A stretch of 64,000 nucleotides of DNA from Saccopteryx bilineata. Lineage: Eukaryota > Chordata > Mammalia > Chiroptera > Emballonuridae. The translations under genes were made by a program, and so were the position numbers. The stretch covers positions 105,853,022 through 105,917,021 of the forward strand of contig NC_089492.1 in the NCBI RefSeq assembly GCF_036850765.1. The letters run 5' to 3'. Under the pieces are notes generated by a model. That model did no database searches, had not been told where the DNA came from, and was given only the letters and a program-made list of their open reading frames with translations. Positions 44,751 through 56,439 of this stretch are shown here, one piece after another (position 1 is the stretch's first letter; the number at the start of each line of letters is the position of its first letter).

Positions 44751-47392
44751 GAGAATGACGTCACAGTGATGGCGCGGTAGGAAGCGATACTGAAAATCTC
44801 CCCATAAACTCAACAAGTACTTCAACCAGAAACAGAAAAACCTATCCTTGGAGTCTTCAGATGCTTCACAACACACCCGAAGGTAGGATCAAGCGAAAGA
44901 TTGGCTAAATATATGGTCAAACTTCGGGGGAAATAAGGAGTAAGAAATGCTCCGCCTTCCTCTCTAATCCAAACAGGATGGCTTTCACTGAGAATTGAGA
45001 ATATAGAAACTAAGGCGGGCGTAGGGAGTGAATAGTTCCAGGCTGCGGTACAGCCAAATCAGGCTGTGGCACGGAGATCCAAGCCGTGGAAAAACCTGGG
45101 CAATTCAAGCTAACACGCGGGCGCCAAACCCAGACAAAGAAAGACAAGTGGGGCAGCCATTTTCCGCATCTCCTGGTTGGCGTGGTTAGTGGGCAAAAGA
45201 TTTCTACGAACACTTCAGGGGTGGGCGCCGCCCATGCTAACCCACAGAGAAGCAAAGTCAGAGGCCTCTGTGTGGGCAAAAAGCAGCATCTCCTAGGAGC
45301 CCCAGCGCCCTGAGGGGACCGGGCACGGGGAGGGAGCTGGAGCCAACTCCAACGGCAGAACTTTTCTGTGCGGGAGGAGGGCTTTCGCGGAGCGAGAGGC
45401 GTCCTGTGTGAACCTCATAATCTGGTCAGTGCGCACGCACGCGAAGTGGGCAGGAGATTCCTCCGAACTCCTCAGGGGTGGGTGCTCGTGTTTTCCCTCA
45501 GAGGAGCAGAATCAGAGGCCCGTGAGCGGGCCAGGAGCGGAAGCCCCAGCGCCCTGGGAAAGCCGCACGGGGACAGAGCGAAAGCCAATTCCAACCCAGT
45601 AACTTTTCCGTGTGGGCAGAGGGCTTTCTTGGAGTGAGAGGCGTCCCGGATGCCTGAGCCTCAAAATCTGGTCAGTGCGCACACAGGAAGAGTGAACAGG
45701 AGATTCCTCCGAACTCCTCAGAGGTGGGCGCCCGTGTTTTTCCCACAGAGGAGCAGGTCTGTGAGTGGGCCAGGAGCGGAATCTCAGGCAGCCCTAGCCC
45801 CTTGGGAAAGCCGCAGGAGGATAGAGCAAAAGCCAATTCCAAAGCTCGATCTTTTCCGTGTGGGTAGGGATTTCACTCGAAGTGTGACCTGTCTGGCTAG
45901 AGATTCTTCCGAACGCCTCAGGAGTGGGCACTCGAGTTATCCCACAGAGGGGCAGAGCCAGAGATCTTTGAGTGAGAGGAAGCCACGCCTGATTATGCTG
46001 GCAGGTCTGACTGACTGAGCCTTACTCAGAGCCCTGTGCTGAGTGGGAACAGAGTGGGGACTTGCCAGCTCTTTGAGACTCTTACTATCCAGGCAGAGGC
46101 AGCAGCAACCCCATAACTGGATTATCAGGCTTCTAATTGTTGAAGGAAAGACTAGGAGAGAGGCTCCAGGAACACTCTCACAGTGAGAGATCCTCTCTGT
46201 TGGAGCCTATAAACACTAATGAACCTTGGTTGCCAACGAGACTGAAGCCCAATACATGACATTGCCATAGAGAATTATCAACTGCAAACCTCTTCCAGAG
46301 CGTGCCACAGGGGCAGAACCCGGGGTACAAAGTCACCGACCAGAAAGACAGAAAAGAAAAAGCAAGACGACAACCTCTCAAAATCAAGAATAATCTGCAG
46401 ATTTTATAACCTATCCCATCTTATTATATTTGTTCGTCTGTGTCTCTTTTCTTCATTCTTGATTTTTTTTTCTACTCCAATTTGGTCATTTAATTCTCTC
46501 TCAGTCTTACTCTCGCCTCTCTTTGAACTACACTACCCATAAGTGTTACATCTCACATTATCTTTTCTTTCCTCCTCCTTTCTCTCTTTGAGGGTTGCAA
46601 TCCAAAACCCCTAACTCTCTCTTTCTCTCTCCTCCTTTTTCTTTTTTCTTCTTTAAGTGGTTCCATCTTTTATCTCTCTCTCTCTCTTTTCTCCCTCTAT
46701 ATTAGTCTCTTCCTCTCTCCTTTACGTCTTCTCTCATTCAAACTTCAATAACGAACAAATTATCTTATCTGGGACTCAAACTTAAGTTTGTGGCATTTTG
46801 GAGGGTTTTTACTTCACCTTTTTAACACATTAGCAGTGCTCCCATCCCTGGCTCTCCATTTTATCTAGTTCTTGTTCCACTAAATACAATAGTAATTTTT
46901 TAATTTTCCACCCTTTTTTCCTGTTTCCCTCTTATTCCTCTCATCATATCTCTGAGTCAGCCAACACCTAAAAGCAAAACATTTTATTCTTGACCCAAAT
47001 TTTTTCCTAATTTGCTTTTTGTGGGTCTATACTGCTCCCCCCTTTTTAATATATAAATATTTTTTTCTTGTATTTTTTTTTCCTTTACCCCTTTATTACT
47101 TCTCCCCAATTCAGGCCCTCCACTACAGGTATTGTTTGTTCTATTTAGTACAATATAATTCACAGTTCATCACAAGATTTTCTCAAAAAAGAGGGGAGAG
47201 GAGAGGAGAGGAAAAAAGGAGGGGAAGGAATTATTCCCTTTTTTTCCCCTCAAATTTTTATCTTATTTTATTTTTCTTTATTTAATGATTAATTTAAAAA
47301 AAAAACGTGCAATTTTTTATTTTTATTTTTATTTTTTTATCCTTTTATTCCTTATAAAATCTCATTAATACTATCAAGAAAATCACCCTCAG
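44751..47392 (+). promoter_or_regulatory. L1 copy B 5' UTR with tandem monomers
   Basis: It begins GAGAATGACGTCACAGTGAT (CRE-type TGACGTCA) with ATGGCG just after. Roughly 45177-46010 is built of about four tandem related units, marked by a TTCCTCCGAACTCCTCAG-like core at about 45201, 45458, 45704 and 45904 (steps of about 257, 246 and 200 bp). From about 46100 to ORF1 it matches copy A. The ORF1-proximal part is CT-rich. The plan resembles mouse L1 promoters made of monomers. Promoter activity is inferred. Confidence 0.8.
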
Positions 47393-48415
47393 ATGCCATT
47401 AAAGAAGAGAAAATCGAATATCATGGATACAAAAGATAGAGAGGTAACACAGAGAGATGAGGAAAAATCTATGGAGAAAAAATTTAAGATATTGGAAACC
47501 TTGGAGTTAAACGACAGAGAATTTAAAATAGAAATTCTAAAAATACTCAGAGATATACAAGAAAACACAGAAAGGCAATTTAGGGAGCTCAGAAAACAAC
47601 TCGATGAACACAAAGAGTATATCTCCAAGGAAATTGAAACTATAAAAACAAATCAAACAGAGATGAAAAACTCAATTCATGAGCTGAAAAATGAGGTAAC
47701 AAGCTTAGCTAATAGAACAGGCCAGATAGAAGAGAGGATCAGCGAAATAGAAGACAAGCAACTTGAGGCTCAACAAAGAGAAGAAGAAAGAGATTCAAAA
47801 ATTAAAAAAAATGAAATAGCCCTACAGGAATTATCTGACTCCATCAAAAAGAATAACATAAGAATAATAGGTATATCAGAGGGAGAAGAGAGAGAAAATG
47901 GAATGGAGAACATACTCAAACAAATAATAGATGAGAACTTCCCAAGCCTCTGGAAAGAACTAAAACCTCAAATTCTAGAAGCAAACAGAACTCCAAGTTT
48001 TCTTAACCCCAACAAACCTACTTCAAGGCACATCATAATAAAATTGGCACAAACCAACTGCAAAGAAAAAATTCTCAAGGCAGCCAGGGAAAAGAAGAAT
48101 ACAACATATAAAGGAAGGCCCATTAGATTATCATCAGATTTCTCAACAGAAACTCTACAAGCTAGAAGAGAGTGGACCCCAATATTTAAAGTCTTGAAAG
48201 AGAGGAACTTTCAGCCACGAATACTATACCCATCAAAGCTAACCTTCAAATACGAAGGAGAAATAAAAACATTCACAGATACAGAAAAGATGAGAGAATT
48301 TATCACCAGAAAACCCCCACTCCAGGAAATACTAAAGGGGGTTCTCCAATCAGATACAAAGAATAAAAAAACAACAACAACAAAGCCACAAGTAAAAGCT
48401 CCAAGAAGAACATAA
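47393..48415 (+). CDS. L1 ORF1p of copy B, open full-length frame
   Basis: This 340-residue frame starts MPLKKRKSNIMDT and is closely similar to copy A ORF1p along its length. It has an N-terminal basic segment, a long coiled-coil-like Glu/Lys/Gln-rich part (about residues 45-150), RRM-like NNIRIIGISEG through HIIIKLA, and a C-terminal domain with AAREKKNTTYKGRPIRL and ARREW. The C-terminus is about nine residues longer than in copy A because of different ends (AAC repeat region at 48367-48385). Function would be L1 RNA binding and chaperoning. It is open but probably no longer under cis selection, because ORF2 is broken. Confidence 0.93.
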   Translation: MPLKKRKSNIMDTKDREVTQRDEEKSMEKKFKILETLELNDREFKIEILKILRDIQENTERQFRELRKQLDEHKEYISKEIETIKTNQTEMKNSIHELKNEVTSLANRTGQIEERISEIEDKQLEAQQREEERDSKIKKNEIALQELSDSIKKNNIRIIGISEGEERENGMENILKQIIDENFPSLWKELKPQILEANRTPSFLNPNKPTSRHIIIKLAQTNCKEKILKAAREKKNTTYKGRPIRLSSDFSTETLQARREWTPIFKVLKERNFQPRILYPSKLTFKYEGEIKTFTDTEKMREFITRKPPLQEILKGVLQSDTKNKKTTTTKPQVKAPRRT

Positions 48416-48488
48416 CAAAACCAACTTTAAACTGTGACAACAATAAGAAAGGGGGGGAGAGGATGAAGATTAACAGTAGCAAAGGGCG

Positions 48489-48728
48489 ATGGAGGGCAAA
48501 AGTACTCACAAAATAGTGCACTACAATGAACAGGGTAGGAACCCTTTTCATTACTTAATGGTAACCACCATTGAAAAAACCACCACAGAAGCACATGATT
48601 TAAAAAAGATAGCAATAGAGGAAAGTTGTATGGAACACAACCAAATAAAAACAAAAGATAGAAAAACGAAAGAGAAGAATCAAACAAGGCACAAAACTAA
48701 CAGAAAGCAATCTATAAAATGGCAATGA
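48489..48728 (+). other. Small open frame in the L1 inter-ORF region of copy B
   Basis: A 79-codon frame, counterpart of 5942-5700 in copy A, overlaps the ORF2 start codon region (ORF2 ATG at 48719) by several codons in another frame. Middle and end align with copy A without frame change, though amino-acid differences are frequent. Confidence 0.35.
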
Positions 48729-51700
48729 GGAACTCACAAGTGTCAATAATTACACTAAATGTAAACTGATTAAACTCACCAATAAAAAGGCACAGAGTAG
48801 CCGAATGGATCAAAAAAGAAAATCCAACTGTATGCTGCCTACAAGAAACTCATCTAAGTAACAAGGATAAAAACAATTCAAAGTGAAAGGCTGGAAAACA
48901 ATACTCCAAGCAAATAACATCCAAAAAAAAGCAGGTGTAGCAATACTCATATCGGATAATGCTGACTACAAGACAGGAAAAGTACTCAGAGACAAAAATG
49001 GCCATTTCATAATGGCTAAGGGGACACTGAATCAAGAAGACATAACAATTCTTAATATATATGCACCAAACCAAGGAGCACCAAAATATATAAGACAGCT
49101 ACTTATTGACCTTAAAACAAAAACTGACAAAAATACAATCATACTTGGAGACCTCAATACACCGCTGACGGCTCTAGATCGGTCATCCAAACAGAGAATC
49201 AACAAAGACATAGTGGCCTTAAACAAAACACTAGAGCACCTGGATATGATAGACATCTACAGGACATTTCATCCCAAAGTGACTGAGTATACATTTTTCT
49301 CCAGTGTACATGGATCATTCTCAAGAATTGACCATATGCTGGGCCACAAAAACAACATCAGCAAATTCAGAAAAATTGAAGTTGTACCAAGCATATTTTC
49401 TGATCATAAAGCCTTGAAACTAGAATTCAACTGCAAAAAAGAGGGAAAAAATCCCACAAAAATGTGGAAACTAAACAACATACTTTTAAAGAATGAATGG
49501 GTCAAAGAAGAAATAAGTGCAGAGATCAAAAGATATATACAGACAAATGAAAATGATAATACGACATATCAGAATCTATGGGATGCAGCAAAAGCAGTGA
49601 TAAGAGGGAAGTTCATATCACTTCAGGCATATATGAACAAACAAGAGAGAGCCCAAGTGAACCACTTAACTTCACACCTTAAGGAACTAGAAAATGAAGA
49701 ACAAAGACAACCCAAAACCAGGCGAAGAAAGGAGATAATAAAAATCAGAGCAGAAATAAATGAAATAGAGAACAGAAAAACTATAGAAAAAAATTAATAA
49801 AACAAGGAGCTGGTTCTTTGAAAAAATCAACAAAATTGACAAACCCTTGGCAAGACTTACCAAGGAAAAAAGAGAAAGAACTCATATAAACAAAATCCAA
49901 AATGAAAGAGGAGAAATCACCACGGACATCATAGATATACAAAGAATTATTGTAGAATACTATGAAAAACTTTATGCCACTAAATTCAACAACCTAGAAG
50001 AAATGGATAAATTCCTAGAACAATACAACCTTCCTAGACTGAGTCATGAAGAAGCAGAAAGTCTAAACAGACCTATTAGTAGAGAAGAAATAGAAAAAAC
50101 CATTAAAAACCTCCCCAAAAATAAAAGTCAAGGGCCAGACGGCTATACCAGCGAATTTTATCAAACCTTCAAAGAAGACTTGGTTCCTATTCTACAGAGA
50201 GTCTTCCAAAAAATTGAAGAAGAAGCAATACTTCCAAACACATTTTATGAGGCAAACATAACCCTTATACCAAAACCAGGCAAGAATGGCACAAAAAAAG
50301 AAAACTACAGACCAATATCTCTAATGAATACAGATGCTAAAATACTAAACAAAATACTAGCAAATCGAATACAACAACATATTAAAAAAATAATACATCA
50401 TGATCAAGTGGGATTCATCCCAGAATCTCAAGGATGGTTCAACATACGTAAAACGGTTAACGTAATACACCATATCAACAAAACAAAGAACAAAAACCAC
50501 ATGATATTATCAATAGATGCAGAAAAGGCTTTTGATAAAATACAACACAATTTTATGTTTAAGACTCTCAACAAAATGGGTATAGAAGGAAAATATCTCA
50601 ACATGATAAAGGCCATATATGATAAACCATCAGCTAACATCATACTAAATGGCACAAAACTGAAGGCTTTCCCCCTTAAATCAGGAACAAGACAGGGTTG
50701 TCCACTCTCTCCACTCTTATTTAATGTGGTACTAGAGGTTCTTGCCACAGCAATCAGACAAGACAAAGAAATAAAAGGCATCCATATCGGAAAAGAAGAA
50801 GAAAACGTATCATTTTTTGCAGATGATATGATCCTATACATCGAAAACCCCAAAGAATCCACAAAAAGACTTCTAGAAAAAATAAGCCAATACAGTAAGG
50901 TCGCAGGATACAAAATTAACATACAGAAGTCAATAGCCTTTCTATATGCCAACAATGAAACATTTGAGAATGAACTCAAAAGAATAATCCCCTTCATGAT
51001 TGCAACAAAAAAAATAAAATACCTAGGAATAAACATAACAAAGAATGTAAAAGACTTATACAATGAAAACTATAAACCATTGTTAAGGGAAATCGAAAAA
51101 GACATTATGAGATGGAAGAATATTCCTTGTTCTTGGTTAGGTAGAATAAATATAATCAAGATGGCCATATTACCCAAAGCTATATACAAATTTAATGCAA
51201 TTCCCATCAAAATTCCAATGACATTTTTTAAAGAAATGGAGCAAAAAATAATCAGATTTATATGGAACTATAAAAAGCCCCCAATAGCCAAAGCAATCCT
51301 AAAGAAAAGGAATGAAGCTGGGGGCATTACAATACCTGACTTCAAACTCTATTATAGGGCCACGACAATCAAAACAACATGGTATTGGCAGAAAAATAGA
51401 CACTCAGACCAATGGAACAGAATAGAAAGTCCAGAAATAAAACCACATATATATAGTCAAATAATTTTTGATAAAGGGGCCAACAACACACAATGGAGAA
51501 AAGAAAGCCTCTTCAACAAATGGTGCTGGGAAAACTGGAAAGCCACATGCAAAAGAATGAAGCTGGACTACAGTTTGTCCCCCTGTACTAAAATTAACTC
51601 AAAATGGATCAAAGATCTAAACATAAAACCTGAAACAATAAAGTACATAGAAGAAGACATAGGTACCAAACTCATGGACCTGGGCTTTAAAGAGCATTTT

Positions 51701-52988
51701 ATGAATTTGACACCACAGGCAAGAGAAGTGAAAGCAAAAATTAATGAATGGAGGCCCTGGCCGGTTGGCTCAGCGGTAGAGCGTCGGCCTAGCGTGCGGA
51801 GGACCCGGGTTCGATTCCCGGCCAGGGCACATAGGAGAAGCGCCCATTTGCTTCTCCACCCCTCCGCCGCGCCTTCCTCTCTGTCTCTCTCTTCCCCTCC
51901 CGCAGCCAAGGCTCCATTGGAGCAAAAGATGGCCCAGGCGCTGGGGATGGCTCTGTGGCCTCTGCCCCAGGCGCTAGAGTGGCTCTGGTCGCAATATGGC
52001 GACACCCAGGAGGGTTGCAACATGGCGACGCCCAGGATGGGCAGAGCATCGCCCCCTGGTGGGCAGAGCGTTGCCCCCTGGTGGGCGTGCCGGGTGGATC
52101 CCGGTCGGGCGCATGCGGGAGTCTGTCTGACTGTCTCTCCCTGTTTCCAGCTTCAGAAAAATGAAAAGAAAAAAAAAAAAAATTAATGAATGGGACTACA
52201 TCAGACTAAGAAGTTTTTGTTCAGCAAGAGAAATTGATAACAAGATAAACAGACAGCCAACTAATTGGGAAATGATATTTTTAAACACCTGCTCAGATAA
52301 GGGCCTAATATCCAAAATATACAAAGAACTCATAAAACTCAACGACAAACAAACAAACAATCCAATAAAAAAATGGGAAGAGGATATGAACAGACACTTC
52401 TCCCAGGAAGAAATACAAATGGCCAACAGATATATGAAAAGATGCTCATCTTCTTTAGTTATTAGAGAAATGCAAATCAAAACTGCAATGAGATATCACC
52501 TCACACCTGTTAGACTAGCTATTATTAACAAGACAGGTAATAGCAAATGTTGGAGAGGTTGTGGAGAAAAAGGAACCCTCATCCACTGTTGGTGGGAATG
52601 TAAAGTAGTACAACCATTATGGAAGAAAGTATGGTGGTTCCTCAAAAAACTGAAAATAGAACTACCTTATGACCCAGCAATCCCTCTACTGGGTATATAT
52701 CCCCAAAACTCAGAAACATTGACTTGTAAAGACACATGCAGCCCCATGTTCATTGCAGCATTGTTCACAGTGGCCAGGACATGGAAACAACCAAAAAGCC
52801 CATCAATAGATGACTGGATAAAGAAGATGTGGCACATATACACTATGGAATACTACTCAGCCATAAGAAATGATGACATCGGATCATTTATAGCAAAATG
52901 GTGGGATCTCGACAACATTATACGGAGTGAAATAAGTAAATCAGAAAAAACCAGGAACTGCATTTTTCCATACGTAGATGGGACATAA
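48719..52988 (+). pseudogene. L1 ORF2 of copy B, broken by nonsense, frameshifts and a SINE
   Basis: ORF2 begins at 48719. Codon 17 is TGA at 48767-48769, where copy A has GGA. A 1-bp loss near 48872 and a 1-bp gain in the A-run near 49787-49793 shift frame, and a SINE occupies 51752-52177. Open pieces are 48883-49797 (endonuclease, with [15 protein letters not shown]), 49847 to 51751 (reverse transcriptase with [10 protein letters not shown]) and about 52178-52988 (C-terminal zinc-knuckle-like [18 protein letters not shown]). The reverse transcriptase piece reads on through the SINE, giving a 779-codon open frame with a foreign tail of about 140 codons. No full ORF2p can be made. Confidence 0.93.
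51736..52193 (+). mobile_element. Long tRNA-derived SINE inserted in L1 copy B ORF2
   Basis: The body is about 51753-52177, with exact AAAAATTAATGAATGG at 51736-51751 and 52178-52193. The head is nearly identical to 24524. A short internal segment (GTTGCAACATGGCGACGCCC region, 52014-52040) is a partial repeat of the preceding one. The insertion postdates copy B. Confidence 0.94.
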
Positions 52989-53212
52989 AACTGAGACCAA
53001 GAGACATTGACAAGAGTGTGGTGGTTACGGGGGGAGGGGGGAGAGGGAGAGGGAAGGGGGAGGGGGAGGGGCACAAAGAGAACTAGATAGAGGGTGACAG
53101 GACAATCTGACTTTGGGTGATGGGTATGCAACATAATTGAACTTTAAGATAACCTGGACATATTACCTTTGAATATATGTATCTTGAGTTACTGATGTCA
53201 CCCCATTAAAAA

Positions 53213-53244
<32 letters not shown>

Positions 53245-53454
53245 GAAATGGACAAAATAAAAAAAATAAAAAAAATAAAGAAAAAAATAAAGAAAAAAAG
53301 TTGCATGCAGTTCAAAGCCCATCTCTCTGCGTGTGTGGTCCTCCCCCTTAGATCGCGTGACTCCTGCAGTTGCCGTGTAGGAAGAGGGGATATGAAGTTT
53401 TAGAAGACTTTGGCAAAGACTGAGAGTTTTCCCTCAGATACCCATTCTCCCTCT

Positions 53455-53850
53455 TCTACAGTAAGAGAACTTTAGTGAGACATGAGGCTGCACACCTATA
53501 AATACAATTTCTAGCCACATTTGTATAGATTGTGCCTGTGTCCTGGCCAATGGTATAAGCCAAAGTAATCATAATTTCGGACGTATATTTGAAAGAAGTA
53601 GCATGCCTATCCCTTTATTTCCCTCACTGACTTTTTCCTCTGCTTGGATGAATGTGAATTGACTTAGCAGGAAGAGAAGGGAAGTTCTCCAAGCTGACAG
53701 ATATCTAATAAGGATGATTTAGCAACAATAAAGAAAGCCCTTGATTTCTGCCACAGTGAAACCTTTGTATAAGCCCTAGACCATTTATTGTTGGACTATT
53801 ATGCAAGAGATGTACAAACTTCTATTTTGGCCTTCCTTACAAGAAATACT
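53455..53850 (+). repeat. Ancient mammalian repeat relic, family not assigned
   Basis: Segments TCCTGGCCAATGGTATAAGC, CATGCCTATCCCTTTATTTC, GGATGAATGTGAATTGAC, GACTATTATGCAAGAGATG and AAACTTCTATTTTGGCC follow the order of a widespread old mammalian repeat I know by sequence but cannot name reliably. The 66-codon frame at 53788 is not a gene. Confidence 0.4.
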
Positions 53851-54008
53851 ACTAATGGAAGTAATTATGATGTCTCTGTGTATGTAACTGAAAAGCTTTC
53901 CATTATTCTTTGCACATATTTAGAATCTTATGTAAACTTTGAACAGCATTTGAAGTTATTTGTGAAGATAAACCCTAATCCCTTTTGATGTAAAACAGAT
54001 ATAATGTC

Positions 54009-54362
54009 AAAAACCTCAATGCCTGACCAGGTGATGGCATAGTGAATAGATAAAGTATCAGCCTGGGATGCTGAGGATCCAGGTTCGAAACTCCAAGGTC
54101 ATTGGCTTGAGTGCGGGGTCATTTGCAGGCAGGCTCACCAGCTTGATTGAGCACAGGGTCGCTGGCTTAAGCGTGGGATCATAGACACAACTCATGGTCA
54201 CTGGCTTGAACAAGGGGTCTCTGGCTTGGCAGGCGCCCCCCCCCCGTCAAGGCACAGATGAGAAAGCAATCAATGAATAACTAAGGTGCCACAATTAAGA
54301 ATTGATTCTTCTCATCTCTCTCCCTTCCTGTCTGTCTCTCGCTAAAAAAAAGAAAACCCAAG
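54009..54362 (+). mobile_element. Diverged tRNA-derived SINE (GCTTGAG-repeat type)
   Basis: The body is about 54021-54352. It has the same plan as 38453-38788, with several extra GGCTTGAG/GGGTCGCTGGCTT units and a C10 run near 54236. Flanks AAAAACCTCAA and AAAACCCAAGA are imperfect. Confidence 0.82.
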
Positions 54363-55557
54363 ACTACTACTTATAGTAATTTATCTGTGTACTGCATTTC
54401 TTTTCCCACACTGTTTGAGACTATATTTCAGTGGTTAGTATAGTTGTTATCTCCCTGAATGTAGTACAATCTCTGTGTTCATAGTGCTGAATAAGAAAAT
54501 CACATTATAGTCAAGCTATCTGGGAACCAAACCACTGGCATTTAAGATAAATTCCGCAGTAAAGCCTTTCCCACGTCTACCACTAATCTTTCTGCCTTCT
54601 TCATCCTATGGCTAGTTGAAAATAATATTGCTGTGGTGTTGAGATTCCAGAGGATATAGAAATTTAAACTGTATGATGGTTGATAAAAATAAATTTTATC
54701 AGTAAAATGAGAAACTGTCTTTATATAATAAACTTTAGATAGCTATAGAAAGATAATCTGGGCATTAAACTGGAGGTTGAGTACTTAGATGACTGTACTA
54801 GACAAGCAAAAGACAATTTATTTTTTTTTAGATTTTGCATTACATGTAGAATTTCAAAACCCTTGACCTCCATAGGCCTCCCAAATGTATCTTAATAACT
54901 GATGATTTCCAGTTTATTCTCTACTTCCAAGAACATTTGTGCTCTTTAGGTTGATGAACAGAGTTAAAAGACACGTACAAGGTCCTATTTGAGCCACTAA
55001 TGAAACTTAGACTGAATTTTTTAAACTTTTCTCAATTTTTTTTAAATTCAATTTTTATTGCACTGTCTGTGCCAGAAAATTTCAATACTATATATGAAGC
55101 ATTATTTTCTGCCTTTCACATTTTTCTTATCCTGTCTTTAGTTGGCTGTGTTTTTTCTTCTTTTTCCCCAATCTAACCTTTGACATCACATTTCTAGCCC
55201 ATAAGTGGTATGTGTGCATTGTACAGCTTTTCACACTTGAGAAACATGTACATGATAATGTTCAAATCGTAGACACCCCTTGAGCATGTCAGTATGAAGT
55301 GCTGCAAAAGAGATGCCAGAGGTTTTCCTGATGCTGTCAGCCCAGATGGGCTCTTTACACATTGTGTGTATATGTAGGTTTATGTAATAATTTCAAAAGG
55401 CTATTTGCGTGTGATACATTCAATGTAGTAAGTTAAAATGAGATATTCAATTCTATTTAAATGAAGTTTAACTTCATTTTACAACCATTTATCTTGCTAT
55501 AGATTAGATAATATTAAAGCACCAATTCTCTTTTTCCTGAGTATGCAGTAACAAATC
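54363..55557. other. Unique AT-rich DNA, no gene seen
   Basis: I see no gene. The part 55020-55300 may be old L1 3' UTR but is too diverged to support. Confidence 0.4.
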
Positions 55558-55713
55558 CTGCATTTCTTTTTTTTTTTTTTTTTAGTTTGAAAATTAAATT
55601 TAACAAGATGACATTGATCAGTAGGAGTACTTAGGTTACACACATCTCTACAGCATGTGAACTTGTTGCTCATGCTGTGTGCCCATCACCCAAAGTCAAA
55701 TCTGGCATTTCTT
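55558..55713 (-). mobile_element. Short 5'-truncated older L1 3' end
   Basis: The insertion 55569-55701 has a T-tract on the left and the minus-strand L1 3' end (CATCACCCAAAGTCAAATCT). CTGCATTTCTT and CTGGCATTTCTT flank it. Confidence 0.75.
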
Positions 55714-55936
55714 CTGCTGTCACGTTTTTCTAGGATTTGGCTCCTCTGAAAAAGTAGCATGAGAGTAGGATTTTTTGTTGTTCTTTTTTTTAAAAGTACC
55801 ATTTATTTATTATAATATATATAATACGAACAATCACAGTTACCTTTCTGTAACCAGAGAATCAAAAAAAATAAATAACTGAACCAGCCCTGCATACCCT
55901 GGTATCTTTGTCATTTTTTTTCCTCTAAAATGGTTC

Positions 55937-55938
<2 letters not shown>

Positions 55939-55995
<57 letters not shown>
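55939..55995. repeat. (TA)n microsatellite, about 28 units
   Basis: Uninterrupted TA dinucleotides directly abut the T-tail of the next SINE. Such tracts are often length-variable. Confidence 0.95.
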
Positions 55996-56012
<17 letters not shown>

Positions 56013-56380
56013 TAATTTAGTGAGAGGAGCAGAGGCAGAGACAGATTTCACATGTGCCTGACCAGGATCTACACAGCAAGCCCACTAGGGGGCGATGCTC
56101 TGCCCATCTGCGACCCTTGCTTCTTTGCAACCAGAGCCATTGTTTAACATCTGAGGCAGAGGCCATGGAGCCATTCTCAGTTCCTGGGGCCAACTCGCTC
56201 CAATCGAGCCATGGCTGCACGAGGAGAGGGGGAGAAAGAGAGAGAGAGAAGTGAGAGGGGGAGAGGTGGAGAGGTGGAGAAGCAGATGGATGTTTTTCAT
56301 GTGTGCCCTGACCGGGTATCCAACCCTGGACGTCCACAGGCCCCGCCAATGCTCTTCTCCTTAGCCAACCGGCCAGGGCC
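55996..56380 (-). mobile_element. Diverged long tRNA-derived SINE
   Basis: On the minus strand it starts GGCCCTGGCCGGTTGGCTAA near 56380 and ends in the A-tail at 55996-56013. It has the CATGGCTCGATTGGAGCGAG segment corresponding to CATTGGAGCAAAG. The head is damaged (CTCTTCTCCTTAG in plus strand). The left flank was probably an A/T-rich site that became the (TA)n. Confidence 0.85.
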
Positions 56381-56439
56381 GGTTTTTAGCAAATATTTTA
56401 TATTGTTGTAGAAATATGGGCTGTTTCTTAATGCTGTCT

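Larger units (their letters stand above)
44742..53305 (+). mobile_element. Nearly full-length L1 retrotransposon, copy B
   Basis: The element is 44751-53296, including a 425-bp SINE. It has a 5' UTR (44751-47392), ORF1 (47393-48415), an inter-ORF region, a broken ORF2 (48719-52988), a 3' UTR with G-rich tract, and a long A-rich tail that has turned into AAAT/AAT repeats (53207-53296). AAAGTTGCA lies at 44742-44750 and 53297-53305. The start GAGAATGACGTCAC matches the copy A start, so it is not 5'-truncated. The tail repeats and multiple ORF2 lesions suggest it is older than copy A. It cannot move on its own. Confidence 0.92.
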
